Source of the DNA: an uncultured Bacteroidota bacterium
Lineage (GTDB): Bacteria > Bacteroidota > Bacteroidia > NS11-12g > UBA9320
Assembly (NCBI GenBank): GCA_937124965.1
Contig: CAKZLB010000055.1
Coordinates: forward strand, 1-64,000
Reading direction: 5' to 3'
Length of the DNA stretch: 64,000 bases
The translations under genes and the position numbers were made by a program. Under the pieces are notes generated by a model, which worked only from the letters and a program-made list of their open reading frames with translations, was not told the DNA's origin and ran no database searches. Numbering within the stretch: position 1 is the first letter of the stretch; every line of letters starts with the position of its first letter. This document shows, one piece after another, positions 46,434 through 55,335 of the stretch.

Positions 46434-48893
46434 ATGAAAAAATTTTATTTAGTACTTTTATTATGCGTTGGCCACATCGCAGGAGTTTTAGCGCAAACAA
46501 CATTTAGTGGAAAGGTTGTATCGTCTAATTCTGAAAAAGGCCTTGTAGATGCATTTGTGCAACTACAAAATCAGTATGAAACGGTCAATATGCTGACCAA
46601 TTCGGAAGGGCAGTTTGTGTTTATTTCGGTTAAACCAGGTAATTATGTTTTAAGCATAGACCACGTCGGTTTTAAGAAATATGAGGAGCCAGTTGAAGTA
46701 AAAGAAGGAGTTGCTCCAAAGGTGATTAAATTAATACCTGAAAATCTTTTTCTCGATGCAGCCATTATTTCATCTGTTCGAGCACAAAGTTCGGCACCAA
46801 TTACCTTTACAAACATTGACGCCAAGCAAATTGAACAAGCAGACCAAAGTAAAGATTTTCCGTTTTTATTAAATACCACACCATCAACGGTAATTTCTTC
46901 GGATGCTGGAAACGGGGTTGGTTACACAGGGGTTCGAATACGTGGAATTGATCCAACACGGGTTAATGTAACAATCAATGGAATTCCTTTAAATGATGCC
47001 GAAAGTCAAGGAGTTTATTGGGTTAATTTACCGGATTTATCATCGTCATCTCAAAGTGTTCAGGTTCAACGTGGACTGGGTGGTTCAACAAATGGAGCAG
47101 CTTCTTTTGGAGCAAGTGTGAACATACGTACCAATGATTTAGATAGTGTTCGACGGACCACTGCTGTTCTGGGAACTGGTAGCTTTAATACAAATCGTTT
47201 AAGTGTTACACATAATTCTGGGAAACTTAAAAATGATTGGGGGTATCAAATTCGTGGGTCAATAATTGAAAGTGATGGATTTATTGATAGAGCAAGTTCC
47301 GACCTAAAGTCATTAAACTTTATTGCAAGTAAATACTGGAAAGACGCTTCGCTTAAGGCGAATATATTATTAGGTGAAGAGCGAACATATCAAGCATGGT
47401 GGGGAATACCACAGCCAAAGTTTGATGGAAACATTTCGGAAACGAACAGATACATCAATCAACTATGGATAACAGGCGATGATCTTACAAATCTTCAAAA
47501 CTCACCTTCCAATACATACAATTATTACACATACGAAAATGAGGTAGACAATTACAATCAGAACCACTATCAGTTTTTTTATGATTTAAAATTGAACGAA
47601 ACATGGCGGTTGTCTTCAGCGTATTATGTTACCACTGGAAAGGGCTATTTTGAGCAGTTTAGAGCAGGAGAAACGCTGTCTGATTATGATAGTCTTCAGT
47701 ATATTATTGCTGGCGATACAATAAACGAGGCCGACTTGATTAGACGGAGATGGTTAGACAATAAACTTACCGGTTTGTTAGGTAGTTTGAATTTTAAAAC
47801 CGACGTTATTGAAGGCAGTCTTGGTGGAGGATTTAGTACGTACGATAGTAGACATTTTGGAGAGGCAATCGCAACAGAATACACAGGATATGAAGAGATA
47901 AATGCACTGTATTACGACAATGATTCACGAAAGTTTGATGGAAACGTTTACGCTAAAGCAACGGCTAAATTTGGCAACATATATCCATATTTAGATATTC
48001 AATTCAGAACGATTGATTATCGATTTGAAGGATTAGACAACTCTCTTGAATTTGGTAATCAGCAGGTGACTTATGAGTTTTTAAATCCTAAAATTGGGGT
48101 TTCGTATATTCAAAACAGACATAAGTTTTATGCCTTTGCAGCGCGAGGAAATCGTGAACCCGTTCGGGATGATTTCCGAAACAATAAACCAAATGATTGG
48201 CCAAAGCACGAGGAGCTCGACAACGTTGAAGTTGGATATAGATATTCCAAAAGACGCAAACAACTTGGCATAAATGTATATCAAATGAATTACCGAAATC
48301 AATTGGTGCTTACAGGAGCAGTGAACGATGTTGGAGAAGCTATTCGAACAAACGTTGCAAACAGTTTTCGGCAAGGAATTGAGTTTGAAGCGCAATGGCC
48401 AGTTACTCAGAAACTTCAAATTGGAGGAAATTTAACGTTGTCGAACAACGAAATTGATTCGTTTATAGAATATGTTGGAGAGTGGGACGGCGCTTACGGA
48501 ACGATTGAAAAAAAGTACAACAATACGGCAATTTCATTTTCACCATCTGTGATTGGAATGGTGGTAGTAGGCTATCAAGTAAACAAGCAGGTTTCTATGA
48601 ATCTGACTACAAAGCATGTAGGAAAACAATATCTGGATAATACAGAAAGCGATTTAAGGAGTCTAGATGCATTCACCGTTGCGGATTATTCGCTTACATA
48701 TTCTTCTTCTAAAATTAGTGGGCTGGAAAATTTAATTATCGGACTGTATCTTAATAACCTACTAAATGCTAGATATGCTCCTAATGGATACACGTACAGT
48801 GGTTACATTGGCGGTGAGCGACAAGACTTTAACTACATTTACCCAATGGCTGGGAGGAATGTAATGGTAAAAGCCATATTGAAAATACGTTAG
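46434..48893 (+). CDS. TonB-dependent receptor for thiamine or a thiamine precursor
   Basis: 819 residues from ATG 46434. Signal peptide (1-19), carboxypeptidase-like beta domain (about 22-100, TTFSGKVVSSNSEKGL...GFKKYEEPVEV), plug domain (about 115-230, VRIRGIDPTRVNVTINGIPLND), then a 22-strand outer-membrane barrel ending in GRNVMVKAILKIR. The substrate is inferred from the TPP riboswitch in front of it: thiamine-regulated TonB-dependent receptors in Bacteroidota import thiamine or its precursors. The fused E1 at 6.5 kb is one consumer of thiamine diphosphate. No inner-membrane pnuT or thi genes are adjacent. Confidence 0.92.
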   Translation: MKKFYLVLLLCVGHIAGVLAQTTFSGKVVSSNSEKGLVDAFVQLQNQYETVNMLTNSEGQFVFISVKPGNYVLSIDHVGFKKYEEPVEVKEGVAPKVIKLIPENLFLDAAIISSVRAQSSAPITFTNIDAKQIEQADQSKDFPFLLNTTPSTVISSDAGNGVGYTGVRIRGIDPTRVNVTINGIPLNDAESQGVYWVNLPDLSSSSQSVQVQRGLGGSTNGAASFGASVNIRTNDLDSVRRTTAVLGTGSFNTNRLSVTHNSGKLKNDWGYQIRGSIIESDGFIDRASSDLKSLNFIASKYWKDASLKANILLGEERTYQAWWGIPQPKFDGNISETNRYINQLWITGDDLTNLQNSPSNTYNYYTYENEVDNYNQNHYQFFYDLKLNETWRLSSAYYVTTGKGYFEQFRAGETLSDYDSLQYIIAGDTINEADLIRRRWLDNKLTGLLGSLNFKTDVIEGSLGGGFSTYDSRHFGEAIATEYTGYEEINALYYDNDSRKFDGNVYAKATAKFGNIYPYLDIQFRTIDYRFEGLDNSLEFGNQQVTYEFLNPKIGVSYIQNRHKFYAFAARGNREPVRDDFRNNKPNDWPKHEELDNVEVGYRYSKRRKQLGINVYQMNYRNQLVLTGAVNDVGEAIRTNVANSFRQGIEFEAQWPVTQKLQIGGNLTLSNNEIDSFIEYVGEWDGAYGTIEKKYNNTAISFSPSVIGMVVVGYQVNKQVSMNLTTKHVGKQYLDNTESDLRSLDAFTVADYSLTYSSSKISGLENLIIGLYLNNLLNARYAPNGYTYSGYIGGERQDFNYIYPMAGRNVMVKAILKIR

Positions 48894-48934
48894 ATTCATT
48901 GAAATTGTGTAACCTTGTATCACATACTTAAATT

Positions 48935-49375
48935 ATGAAAACAGGATTATTGCATTCACATTCATTGTTAGCATGGGTCTTAATGGGCTTAGCATTAGTG
49001 GCAATCGTGACGAGTTTAATTGGATGGTTTGGTAAGAAACCTTTTACTTCAACTAATTCTAAAATTGCGTTGTTTCTGACAATCACAGCAGATATACAAC
49101 TTCTTATCGGTTTAGTGATGTATTTCGCAACGAGTGAAATTACGAAAATGGCGTTTCAAGATTTTGGTGCTGCGATGAAAACGCCTGAGTTAAGGTTTTA
49201 CGCCGTTGAGCATATTTTGATCATGATTATTGCTATTGCATTGTTACATATCGGAAAAGTGAAGGCTAAAAAAGCTGCCACAGATATTCAGAAACACAAG
49301 ATTTCTGCAATATTTTATACAATTGCGACGGTATTACTTTTGTCTAGAGTACCGTGGGATCGGTTGATTGGTTAA
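48935..49375 (+). CDS. Conserved four-helix membrane protein with histidines
   Basis: 146 residues with four transmembrane segments. The N-terminal HSHSLLAW (His8, His10) and the third-helix AVEHILIMIIAIALLHIGKVKAKKAATD recur in a Bacteroidota family that databases loosely call cytochrome b-like. The histidines on helices 1 and 3 could bind heme, but I see no canonical cytochrome b561 pattern, so function is unknown. It starts 41 bases after the receptor gene and its stop overlaps the convergent PKD gene by four bases. Confidence 0.75.
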   Translation: MKTGLLHSHSLLAWVLMGLALVAIVTSLIGWFGKKPFTSTNSKIALFLTITADIQLLIGLVMYFATSEITKMAFQDFGAAMKTPELRFYAVEHILIMIIAIALLHIGKVKAKKAATDIQKHKISAIFYTIATVLLLSRVPWDRLIG

Positions 49376-52300
49376 TCTCTAATCAGTGTAACAACACCTT
49401 CCGTTTTTCGATGATTGTGCGGGTCTGCTAGAAATGCATATTTTATCACATAAAAATAGGTGCCCGAGGGACACTCTTTTCCTGTGTTATTTACACGACC
49501 ATTCCAGTTGATTGGTTCGTCTTGTTGTTCATTTTTGATGCTTTGATAAACTACTTCACCCCATCTATTAAAGATTTGGAAATCGTGATATTGATGTCCA
49601 TCAAGATCAATAAAAAACTCATCGTTTAGCCCATCATTTCCTGGGGTAAAAACATTGGACAAATCCAGAATACTCTGAGGCCCACAGATTAATAGCTTAC
49701 AGGCTGTGTCAATGCAATTTTCATTTTTCGCTATAAGGCAAATAGTGTAAGTTCCAGTGTCGCGACCATAATCGTGGGAAGGACTAAACTCCTTAGAAGC
49801 GTTTAAATCACCAGAAACTGGATGCCCGAAGTTCCAACTAAAATCAGCATTTATAGGAGTGGATAGATTATCAAATTGGTATATTGGTAAATCTACGTCA
49901 TCAATGCTGAAATCTGCGTTCAGTTCGGTGACGTTTACGACCATCTCAAAATCTTCAAAACACATGGGAGAAACCTTATATCCTTGAAAAGTAGGAGTCA
50001 TTTTTATCCTATAGGTTCCACCAGTTTTAAAGGAATATTCTAAACGACCATTTGTTGTTTCAACCAGTGGCTCTTCATCGTCCATATCCCAAATTTCAGA
50101 ATCAAATGATTCGTGACTCAACGATTTAAATATCCCTATTTCATTAGGACACAGTTTTGTTGGTCCAGTTATACCTTCATGAAATGATGGAAGTACCGTG
50201 ATTTTTTTTCCAGGTTCGGTTAGCTTAGGATATACAGTATTACACGTTTCAATTATACCCTTTCGAGTGTTGTAGAAAGAATCTATACCAATTAACCTTA
50301 CGAAATAGCTTCCGGGTTTATGATATGTGTAAACTTGTTGGTCTAATGTGTAAGTTTCTAGAGTAATGTTATTTGTATCCCCTAGTTCCCAAATGTAGCG
50401 AGTAGCTCCAGTTGTTTGGTTTGTAAAGGTCACTTCCAAAGGACTACAACCTAGAGAATCACTAAGTTTAAATAAGGGGTTTGATTTTAGAATTTTTAGA
50501 TCAAACGAAACCGTATCCCTGCATCCATCATTAGATATAACAGCATGACGGATATGATAAACCTTTTTAACCGCATCAAATGCTAGAGTTGGGTTTGTGT
50601 CGTTGCTTGTAAATAAACCTGTCCCAAAATCCCAGAAGTATTTTGAAATTTCAAAAGAGTGTGTGTCAACATCTTGTATAAACGATGAGTCGATAAACGT
50701 TCTTTGACCGTCGCAGTAAAACCCCATAGATTCTTGCTTAATACCAGCAACCACTTCATAAACGACTTCCGTAAAGAAAGCAGTATCGGTGCATCCTTCT
50801 TTTGATGTGGCTATAAACGAAAACGTATATTTTCCTGCGGTATCATATTGATAACATTTCGAAAAAACGTTGTTGTCCAATAATTGATTATTTACTCGCC
50901 ACTCAACGGTTCCAAGGTTGTTCGAATTGCTCCATGCCGTGCCGTCAATTTGTTTCACTTCTGCCGATATGCATGCTTTACTGTGGAGGCAAGGTGAGCT
51001 TTGAGCCGTGAGACTTGCTTTAAATCCAAAGCTAAATGGAAACGACTCAACGGTTTCGCAACCTTCATTACTTATCAAGGTTACAGTAACATCGGCGGAT
51101 GCTCCAGAAATGTTGTAAATGTGCCTAAGCTCATTGATTTGTGTTTGGGTCTTAAATTCTTTCAAAGTCCTTTCACCGTCTCCCCATGATATAATCAACG
51201 TTTCGTTGGCTTTGAATCTTCCATTTTTTAGTTTAATTATTCCTTCTCTAGGTTTACAGTCCTTACTAAACTGAAAACTAATATCATCTTGAATTATCCT
51301 TTTTACATACAAATAGTTTTTAACATATACGGTGTCGTAAAAAACTTTTGTGGTGTCATGGGTTCTGAGTGAATCATCACCAAAGTCTTCTGCCCACTCT
51401 CGTTCCACACGCTTGAAACTTAAACCAACGGTGTACCAGCCAGCGTATTGTGTTCCAACTGATGAGCCGTACGGCAACCATGTTTTGCCAGAGTCGAGTG
51501 TGAATGAAACAGGGTTAAGAGAGTCAAAATCTCCAGCTAAAAATGGTTCGTTTTGGCATAGATAAACAGTATCCTCTAAATCGATATCACCACATTTTAA
51601 TAAATCGACTCGTTTAACAACTTCATCAGAGCAACCTGTTACAGTATCAGTTACGGTAAACTTAACCGTATAATCGGAACTCGGAGTCGTAAACTCATGT
51701 TTTCCATAGTGACCAATGGTTGTGTTGCAGTTTTTGTATTTATTAATGTTCTTTTCTCGAATTATGGTGCATTTGTCACCATCAGGATCCGAAACCTCCC
51801 ATTTAAAAACAGAATTGAGTGTATCAACAAAGGATGATTTATCAAGAAAGAAAATCTTTCGTTGAATAAAACACTGTTCTATGTGATATAACTTGAAGTT
51901 AGCAATAGGTCCTAAGATCTCAATATCTTCTTCGAACTCTTGTTTACATCCCCCTCGAACCACGATACACTTAACTTTATATTTGCCAGGAGCAATCCCG
52001 CCACTTTTTAGATTATATATCCAAGTTGGGCGTGTAGAATATTTAGTTCCATTTAGATACCAAGATACTGACTCTCCTGAAACAGCATCTATGCTTGCTT
52101 TAAAGTATCCACCGCCATAACAAATTTGTTTGGGGGTGATATCAATTTTTCTATTGCTACTCGGCACTTCAAAAGAGAAACTTCGTGAGTCACTATCTGT
52201 ACATCCGCCCTTTGTTGTTGCAACTAATGACGTGGTGATAGACGACTTACTGTTTAAAGTCAAACACCAAGGATCATTGGAGTTATGTGGTTTGGAAGAT

Positions 52301-53013
52301 GTCTTGGACCCAGAAGACCAATTATAAGTGATAGCCTGACTAGTGGTATATTTTGATTGATTTGTGAAACACACAACTGCACTTTTACAATCTGGGTATG
52401 TAACCGTCATACCAATAGTCGCTTCAACTCCGGGAACAATGGTTACGTTTCTAGAGTATGTTGATTTACAACCCAGCTTGTCAACCACTTCTTGTTCAAT
52501 AAAGTAGGTAGTAGTGGTTTTGTATGTGTGACATTCAACATCATTTAATTTTGGATTTTTTTTCGTGTTGAATTGACCATCTCCCCAAAAGTATGTACGG
52601 CTGACCAAGGGTTGATTGGCATTTGCTTGCGTTGATAAGTCTTTAAGGCATACTTTATTGGTGAATTCGCATGTGTCAGTGCTTGCATCTAAAACGAACT
52701 GAGCGTTTGGTAAAGGTCTTACGGTTACATCAAGAGTAAATGTTTCTTGATTACCTGAAGCGTATTTAACAGCAAGTTTAACAGTGTAATTTCCGTCTTT
52801 TTTATACAAATGACTGGGTGACGCTTTGGTTGATGTATACGTATCACCAAAATTCCAGTCATAGGTTGAAGCTGTTTTACCACTTGGAACTGTAAAGGAA
52901 AAGGTCGCTAAATCTCCAATACAAATAATACTTTGACCTTGCAACACGATTTGACCATTCAGCAAAAATGCAGTAGAGCAAATAGTGAATAATAGAGTCA
53001 AAATACGAAACAT
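49372..53013 (-). CDS. Giant PKD-domain surface protein with T9SS type B sorting domain
   Basis: 1213 residues. Signal peptide, then many PKD-type beta-sandwich repeats recognisable from YDWNFGDTYTS, KYFWDFGTGLF, RYIWELGDTNN, DFSWNFGHPVSG and repeated YTVKLAVKY-like strands. About 40 cysteines suggest disulfide-stabilised domains. The C-terminus (LDLSNVFTPGNDGLNDEFFI...FQIFNRWGEVVYQS) is the 'gliding motility-associated' type B T9SS sorting domain. It is exported and anchored outside the cell, probably an adhesin or motility-related surface fibre. It is monocistronic, with 242 bases of intergenic DNA before it. Confidence 0.9.
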   Translation of the reverse strand: MFRILTLLFTICSTAFLLNGQIVLQGQSIICIGDLATFSFTVPSGKTASTYDWNFGDTYTSTKASPSHLYKKDGNYTVKLAVKYASGNQETFTLDVTVRPLPNAQFVLDASTDTCEFTNKVCLKDLSTQANANQPLVSRTYFWGDGQFNTKKNPKLNDVECHTYKTTTTYFIEQEVVDKLGCKSTYSRNVTIVPGVEATIGMTVTYPDCKSAVVCFTNQSKYTTSQAITYNWSSGSKTSSKPHNSNDPWCLTLNSKSSITTSLVATTKGGCTDSDSRSFSFEVPSSNRKIDITPKQICYGGGYFKASIDAVSGESVSWYLNGTKYSTRPTWIYNLKSGGIAPGKYKVKCIVVRGGCKQEFEEDIEILGPIANFKLYHIEQCFIQRKIFFLDKSSFVDTLNSVFKWEVSDPDGDKCTIIREKNINKYKNCNTTIGHYGKHEFTTPSSDYTVKFTVTDTVTGCSDEVVKRVDLLKCGDIDLEDTVYLCQNEPFLAGDFDSLNPVSFTLDSGKTWLPYGSSVGTQYAGWYTVGLSFKRVEREWAEDFGDDSLRTHDTTKVFYDTVYVKNYLYVKRIIQDDISFQFSKDCKPREGIIKLKNGRFKANETLIISWGDGERTLKEFKTQTQINELRHIYNISGASADVTVTLISNEGCETVESFPFSFGFKASLTAQSSPCLHSKACISAEVKQIDGTAWSNSNNLGTVEWRVNNQLLDNNVFSKCYQYDTAGKYTFSFIATSKEGCTDTAFFTEVVYEVVAGIKQESMGFYCDGQRTFIDSSFIQDVDTHSFEISKYFWDFGTGLFTSNDTNPTLAFDAVKKVYHIRHAVISNDGCRDTVSFDLKILKSNPLFKLSDSLGCSPLEVTFTNQTTGATRYIWELGDTNNITLETYTLDQQVYTYHKPGSYFVRLIGIDSFYNTRKGIIETCNTVYPKLTEPGKKITVLPSFHEGITGPTKLCPNEIGIFKSLSHESFDSEIWDMDDEEPLVETTNGRLEYSFKTGGTYRIKMTPTFQGYKVSPMCFEDFEMVVNVTELNADFSIDDVDLPIYQFDNLSTPINADFSWNFGHPVSGDLNASKEFSPSHDYGRDTGTYTICLIAKNENCIDTACKLLICGPQSILDLSNVFTPGNDGLNDEFFIDLDGHQYHDFQIFNRWGEVVYQSIKNEQQDEPINWNGRVNNTGKECPSGTYFYVIKYAFLADPHNHRKTEGVVTLIRD

Positions 53014-53242
53014 TAGAATCTGGTTAAAGTGTTAGTACAAGTTACTATTAAGACACGATGTTGTTATAAAGGTTGCCTCATAGGAACGTCATAATCAGAA
53101 TCAAGAGACTTTATTGCTAATAAAGATTTGGGCTCCTTAAAGAAAACAGTACGTTGTTAAAATCGCAGTGCAATTGAAAATGAATTGGTAATGATCTATC
53201 CTCAGAGCGTACACAACTCATTCATCAAACGTTCTAAATACC

Positions 53243-53250
53243 TACCTTTG
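53243..53250 (+). promoter_or_regulatory. -7 promoter element of the lipoprotein/barrel pair
   Basis: Perfect TACCTTTG ending five bases before the ATG at 53256, so transcription should start at the start codon (leaderless). At -33 there is TTC rather than TTG (53221-53223). Confidence 0.45.
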
Positions 53251-53255
53251 AGGAA

Positions 53256-53801
53256 ATGAAAACACAATATCAATACCTGATTCTTGCCGTTACATTGTGT
53301 ATTGTAGGTAGTTCAGGATGTAACCAATTTGAGAACTTTACAAATTTTACGCTTACGTATGAGCAAGATGCAAAAGTTGAAAGTTCAACAGGAATAAACT
53401 TACCGTTTAACATAGCAACTCCTCAAATGGAGACTAATTCTGAGGCGGAGTTTGAAAATAATAATACAGAAAAGAAATATATTAAATCTATTGAGTTGGA
53501 TCAACTCTCGATCACATTAACAGATCCGCCCGAGGAAGATTTTAGCTTTTTAGAATCGATTTCTGTATACATTAAAGCTGAAGGTTTAGACGAATTACGA
53601 GTTGCATGGAAAGATCCAGTTTCTGAACAAACGAGTAACGTTTTAAACTTAGATTGTTCAGATAGTGATTTAAAAGAGTATATCAAAAAAGATAGATTTA
53701 GTTTGAGGTTAGCTGTATCAACAGATGAGTTTATAGCAAAAGATCATTATTTCAAGATCAAATCAGTGTACTTCGTTTCGGCTCAATTAAAAGAAGAATG
53801 A
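53256..53801 (+). CDS. Hypothetical lipoprotein
   Basis: 181 residues. A lipobox (GSSGC, Cys22) follows a hydrophobic signal, so it is a lipoprotein, probably at the outer membrane. The mature part is a beta-rich, acidic domain (FTLTYEQDAKVES...FSFLESISVYIKAEGLDELRVAW) that I do not recognise. Its last codons overlap the next gene by four bases (ATGA), so lipoprotein and barrel are made together and may form a complex. Confidence 0.75.
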   Translation: MKTQYQYLILAVTLCIVGSSGCNQFENFTNFTLTYEQDAKVESSTGINLPFNIATPQMETNSEAEFENNNTEKKYIKSIELDQLSITLTDPPEEDFSFLESISVYIKAEGLDELRVAWKDPVSEQTSNVLNLDCSDSDLKEYIKKDRFSLRLAVSTDEFIAKDHYFKIKSVYFVSAQLKEE

Positions 53802-54367
53802 AAGGATTCTTATTATTTGCAGCTTTTAGTTTAATAATTTGTAACGCGAAAGGTCAGGCGTCAGGAAGCGATTCGGTAAAAGTGAATCGATCCCGTATAA
53901 CATTGACTGCAGGAGCTCCAATTATTGCAGGTTTACATGTTGAATATTTAACGCCAATTAACAAAAACAGATTTTCTGTTACAGCAGATTTTGGCAGAGT
54001 TCCGAGTATTGTCCAGGGTGCTAAAGGGTTTATTCGATATGCAGGTGTAGGAGTCAATCGTTATTTCAATACAACGGGCACTAAGTATTATACTGGTTTA
54101 GAATATGGCAATCAGTTTGTGCAACTCAATGAACTTGATGGAGATCCAGTAGACATAAACGTTCAGTTCCAGTGGATAAGCCCCAAGCTTGGTATGACTT
54201 TAGGAAATCAATTGTTTTTTAGGATGGAGCTTGGATACTCTATTATTCTGTTTAACATAGATAGAGCCAACGAATTTCTTGACGAAACGTTTGGGGTTCG
54301 TGTAATTCCAACCCAAGACTTTATTTATTTACCGAACTTACATCTTGGCTTGGGGGTTAAATTCTAG
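53798..54367 (+). CDS. Outer-membrane beta-barrel protein
   Basis: 189 residues with a signal peptide (MKGFLLFAAFSLIICNAKG|QA). Alternating strand pattern (RITLTAGAPIIAGLHVEYLTPI..., YYTGLEYGNQFVQL, FRMELGYSIILFNI) and the final LHLGLGVKF ending in an aromatic residue are typical of a small outer-membrane barrel. It is translationally coupled to the lipoprotein gene. Its stop codon abuts the stop of the convergent gene with no spacer. Function unknown. Confidence 0.75.
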   Translation: MKGFLLFAAFSLIICNAKGQASGSDSVKVNRSRITLTAGAPIIAGLHVEYLTPINKNRFSVTADFGRVPSIVQGAKGFIRYAGVGVNRYFNTTGTKYYTGLEYGNQFVQLNELDGDPVDINVQFQWISPKLGMTLGNQLFFRMELGYSIILFNIDRANEFLDETFGVRVIPTQDFIYLPNLHLGLGVKF

Positions 54368-55225
54368 CTATCTTTTCCTTGAAGGAAGTTCAAAATTGGT
54401 ACATTGGTCAAATCGTTTCTGACCTATACTACGTTGAAACTTCAGACCGATCAAAAAATAACTATCATTTGATGTACTGTTGCCACGAAGTATTCCTTCA
54501 GCGATTTCAGAACCACTGCGATTTGCCAAACTTTGAGCAATAGACCCGTTAGCTTCCACAAGTGCGTTAGCATTTGCATACGTTGTGCTAACGTCATCTA
54601 TATAATCTGTAAAAAGTTTACGCATGGTAATGTCTACTTTTAGTGTGCTAAACTTACCAACCTTAAACTGGTAACCGTAACCAAATGGAATAACGATGTT
54701 ATACATAGAATACGTTTCTGCATTTTCGATCAACTGCCCCTCGGTTCCAAGAGGTCTAAGATTATACCATGAGTCATTAAGTTTTGCCCTTGGCTGAAAG
54801 TAGATGCCTCCTACACCTCCATTTACATAGAAACCTTGTAATATAGTGTTGTTTTTAAACGGATGAATTTCTGCCTTTATGGTAGCTTCTATTAGGTCAG
54901 TTCGAACGCTTAAGTTCCTTGATGCTCGTGTTGAAGTTGTAAAAGCATCATTCCCTTCAAGTCTTGTTATCGTCAAGTCAGAGCTCAGAGTAACAGATTT
55001 ATAATGTCTTTGGAGCCCTAACCCTATTGCGGGCTGGAAGGATTGGTAGTCAATATCCGAAAGGGGAGAAGCCCCTTCATTATTGCTACCACCGAGATCG
55101 CCTAATAGATTGCTTGTTCCCAGATAAATAGAGTATGACCAGTTATTTCCAGTGTTAATTTGTCCAAAACTTACAGTACTTGCGAGGAGCATTCCGCTCA
55201 ATAATTTGAATTTTGTCATAATCAT
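54368..55225 (-). CDS. Outer-membrane beta-barrel protein, DUF6089-like
   Basis: 285 residues. Signal peptide ends near FGQ; then a strand pattern starting with NWSYSIYLGTSNLLGDLGGSN, close to the G-x-SNYLGDLG opening of the DUF6089 family of Bacteroidota barrels. Later strands include FYVNGGVGGIYFQPRA and YNIVIPFGYGYQFKVG. The C-terminus has an extra Arg/Lys-rich tail after the last strand. Start ATG at 55225 or 55219, both workable. Function unknown; located in the outer membrane. Confidence 0.75.
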   Translation of the reverse strand: MIMTKFKLLSGMLLASTVSFGQINTGNNWSYSIYLGTSNLLGDLGGSNNEGASPLSDIDYQSFQPAIGLGLQRHYKSVTLSSDLTITRLEGNDAFTTSTRASRNLSVRTDLIEATIKAEIHPFKNNTILQGFYVNGGVGGIYFQPRAKLNDSWYNLRPLGTEGQLIENAETYSMYNIVIPFGYGYQFKVGKFSTLKVDITMRKLFTDYIDDVSTTYANANALVEANGSIAQSLANRSGSEIAEGILRGNSTSNDSYFLIGLKFQRSIGQKRFDQCTNFELPSRKR

Positions 55226-55335
55226 ATCTTTCTATGACAACGAAATTCGTCGATGATTCTTATGATTTCGTCGGTAGAAAAATGAAAAGTACAAAATCGC
55301 AATGCATGATTTACGACGATTTGAAGCCTTACAGA

